Origin: Cyclobacteriaceae bacterium
Lineage (GTDB): Bacteria; Bacteroidota; Bacteroidia; Cytophagales; Cyclobacteriaceae
Length of the DNA stretch: 5,603 bases
Direction: 5' to 3'
Assembly: GCA_026994125.1 (NCBI GenBank)
Contig: JALWRJ010000270.1
Coordinates: 1 to 5,603, forward strand
This document shows, piece by piece, positions 4,544-5,603 of the stretch. The position numbers and the translations under genes are program-made. Within the stretch, counting starts at the first letter, position 1. Each line of letters starts with the position of its first letter. The notes below the pieces were generated by a model. The model did no database searches, was not told the origin of the DNA, and worked only from the letters and a program-made list of their open reading frames with translations.

Positions 4544-5603
4544 TTACTTCTTCATAAACTTGGTTTCAAACACTCCACGTTCTGTTTCAACCATTAGTAC
4601 GTACATACCGGCAGTAAACTTAGCTACATTAATGCTATTTGTAGCTAGTTGAGCATGGTAGTTACGCATTTCGGCACCGTTCATGTTATAAATACGAACA
4701 GTTTTAACTTCTTTAAACTCATTAAAATTAAACGATAATTCCGAAACTACCGGGTTAGGGTAAGTAACAAGTCCTAAGGTCCAGAAATCCGGGTTAATGG
4801 TTTCCCCATTTGCGTAATTAGCAATGTTTGCAAACCCATTGAGTGCAGTTGCAGAAATAGTTACAGTATAGTCTTCTACTTCGCCATACGAATAAGTGCC
4901 ACACGATGGTGGAGTGGTATTCCAAGCCATTACCACCCGCATTCGGGTAGAGCCTAAAGTAGCTCCTGCAGGAACGGTAAATGTACCACTCGAAGTTCCT
5001 GCATTGCTTGTAGAGCCTGATACTACTTCTTCTCCGGCATCTGCAAAATCGCCATCATTATTGTAATCAATAAATACTTTCCAGTTTTCGGAATAGGTTG
5101 AGCCTGGGAAGCCGGGGCTAAAGTTTATAGTATTGGTAGAACCGGTTACCAATGTTGTTGACAGGTTAGTGAAATCACCATACCCTCCATTGGCACCTGT
5201 ACTGTTGTTAATAGTTCCAAGTTGTACTAAATCTATGTACTCGTAGTTTACCGAGTTGCCACTAGCTGTGCAGTAGTTAACAACCGCAGCTTGCGTAGTT
5301 ACATTTAAGGCACTACTTGCGGCCGATACATTTCCTTCGGCATCTTTGGCCTTTACAGCAAATGCATACGTTGTAGAGGCAGTTAGTCCGGTTACATTAT
5401 ACGAGGTGCTTGCCGTTGAGCCAATTACAGTTCCATCTTGAAGCACATCGTAACCGGTTACCCCAATATTATCCGTTGAAGCATTCCAGCTAAGGGTTAG
5501 GGTGGTTTGTGTAACATTACTGGCAGCTAGCCCTGTAGGAACGCTGGGCGGGGTGGTATCAGGCGCTACGGTAGTTACATTTAAGGCACTGCTGGCTGCC
5601 GAT
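4544..5603 (-). CDS. Secreted modular protein with Fn3, GEVED and T9SS sorting domains (5' partial)
   Basis: The 3' part of a large gene is present; the frame is open to the right edge (353 codons), so the GTG at 5444-5446 is not its start. Reading N to C, the end of one Fn3 module (SSALNVTT, 5573-5593) is followed by a TTPPSVP linker and a complete Fn3 module (about 5294-5550, SWNAS to NVTT). A GEVED domain (about 4856-5278) comes next, starting NYCTASG and ending GEVEDYTVTI, with the loop DYNNDGDFADAGEE (a DxNxDGD calcium-type motif) and its only two cysteines, probably a disulfide. The end (about 4547-4777) is a type A T9SS sorting domain: YPNPV, then VRIYNMNGAEM, AGMYVLMVE and a basic KFMKK. 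Such proteins cross the outer membrane by the type IX system and are released or attached at the surface. The catalytic or adhesive N-terminal part is outside the window, so the activity is unknown. A strong terminator follows. Confidence 0.9.
   Translation of the reverse strand, partial: SAASSALNVTTVAPDTTPPSVPTGLAASNVTQTTLTLSWNASTDNIGVTGYDVLQDGTVIGSTASTSYNVTGLTASTTYAFAVKAKDAEGNVSAASSALNVTTQAAVVNYCTASGNSVNYEYIDLVQLGTINNSTGANGGYGDFTNLSTTLVTGSTNTINFSPGFPGSTYSENWKVFIDYNNDGDFADAGEEVVSGSTSNAGTSSGTFTVPAGATLGSTRMRVVMAWNTTPPSCGTYSYGEVEDYTVTISATALNGFANIANYANGETINPDFWTLGLVTYPNPVVSELSFNFNEFKEVKTVRIYNMNGAEMRNYHAQLATNSINVAKFTAGMYVLMVETERGVFETKFMKK
5295..5327 (-). repeat. Fn3 module DNA repeat, copy A (partner at 5571-5603)
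   Basis: This stretch matches 5571-5603 at 30 of 33 positions, including 20 identical bases in a row, at a period of 276 bp or 92 codons. The three differences are all at third codon positions, so both copies encode the same residues. It is the end strand of successive Fn3 modules and the second copy runs off the window, so the full repeat number is unknown. Confidence 0.8.

Noticed and set aside
5444..5446. GTG as the start of the secreted protein
   Set aside because: The frame stays open upstream to the window edge and encodes the beginning of the same Fn3 module plus the end of another, so the true start is outside the window.

Overview
The window looks like a stretch of chromosome from a Bacteroidota bacterium. 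The clearest sign is a minus-strand protein that ends in a type IX secretion (T9SS) type A sorting domain preceded by a GEVED domain and fibronectin type III (Fn3) modules. Other signs are AT-rich intergenic DNA with TAnnTTTG-type promoter boxes, no Shine-Dalgarno sequences, and a DUF481-type outer-membrane protein with a C-terminal Phe. Genus cannot be told from this sequence.

Layout from left to right. (1) 1-213: a possible 13-codon tail of an upstream gene, a candidate terminator, then the control region of a stand-alone mannose-1-phosphate guanylyltransferase gene (214-1290). (2) A 71-residue two-helix membrane protein of the DUF2892 type (1377-1592), whose start codon lies almost on top of a candidate promoter flanked by an inverted repeat. 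(3) Convergent to it, separated by 14 bp, a minus-strand DUF481-like outer-membrane protein (1607-2368) that apparently starts with TTG. (4) A divergent 155-bp control region, then an intact Xaa-Pro aminopeptidase (2524-3816) overlapping by 11 bp a small exported cysteine-rich protein (3806-4153). (5) A 390-bp noncoding gap between convergent genes, dense in repeats: two 27-bp REP-like palindromes in inverted orientation, two copies of a palindromic 14-mer that bracket the gap, and a strong hairpin terminator. (6) The 3' part of a large minus-strand secreted modular protein (4544 to the right edge; 5' end outside the window).

The genes do not form one pathway. The guanylyltransferase supplies GDP-mannose for glycans, the aminopeptidase trims X-Pro peptides, and the others are envelope or secreted proteins. 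The only convincing operon is the aminopeptidase with its overlapping small gene. No defence system, CRISPR array, transposase or RNA gene was seen. The most interesting signals are non-coding: a roughly 40-bp block with the same architecture about 115 bp upstream of both the guanylyltransferase and the aminopeptidase genes, and the nested repeat cluster at 4142-4484, which may be a small mobile or REP-derived insertion.
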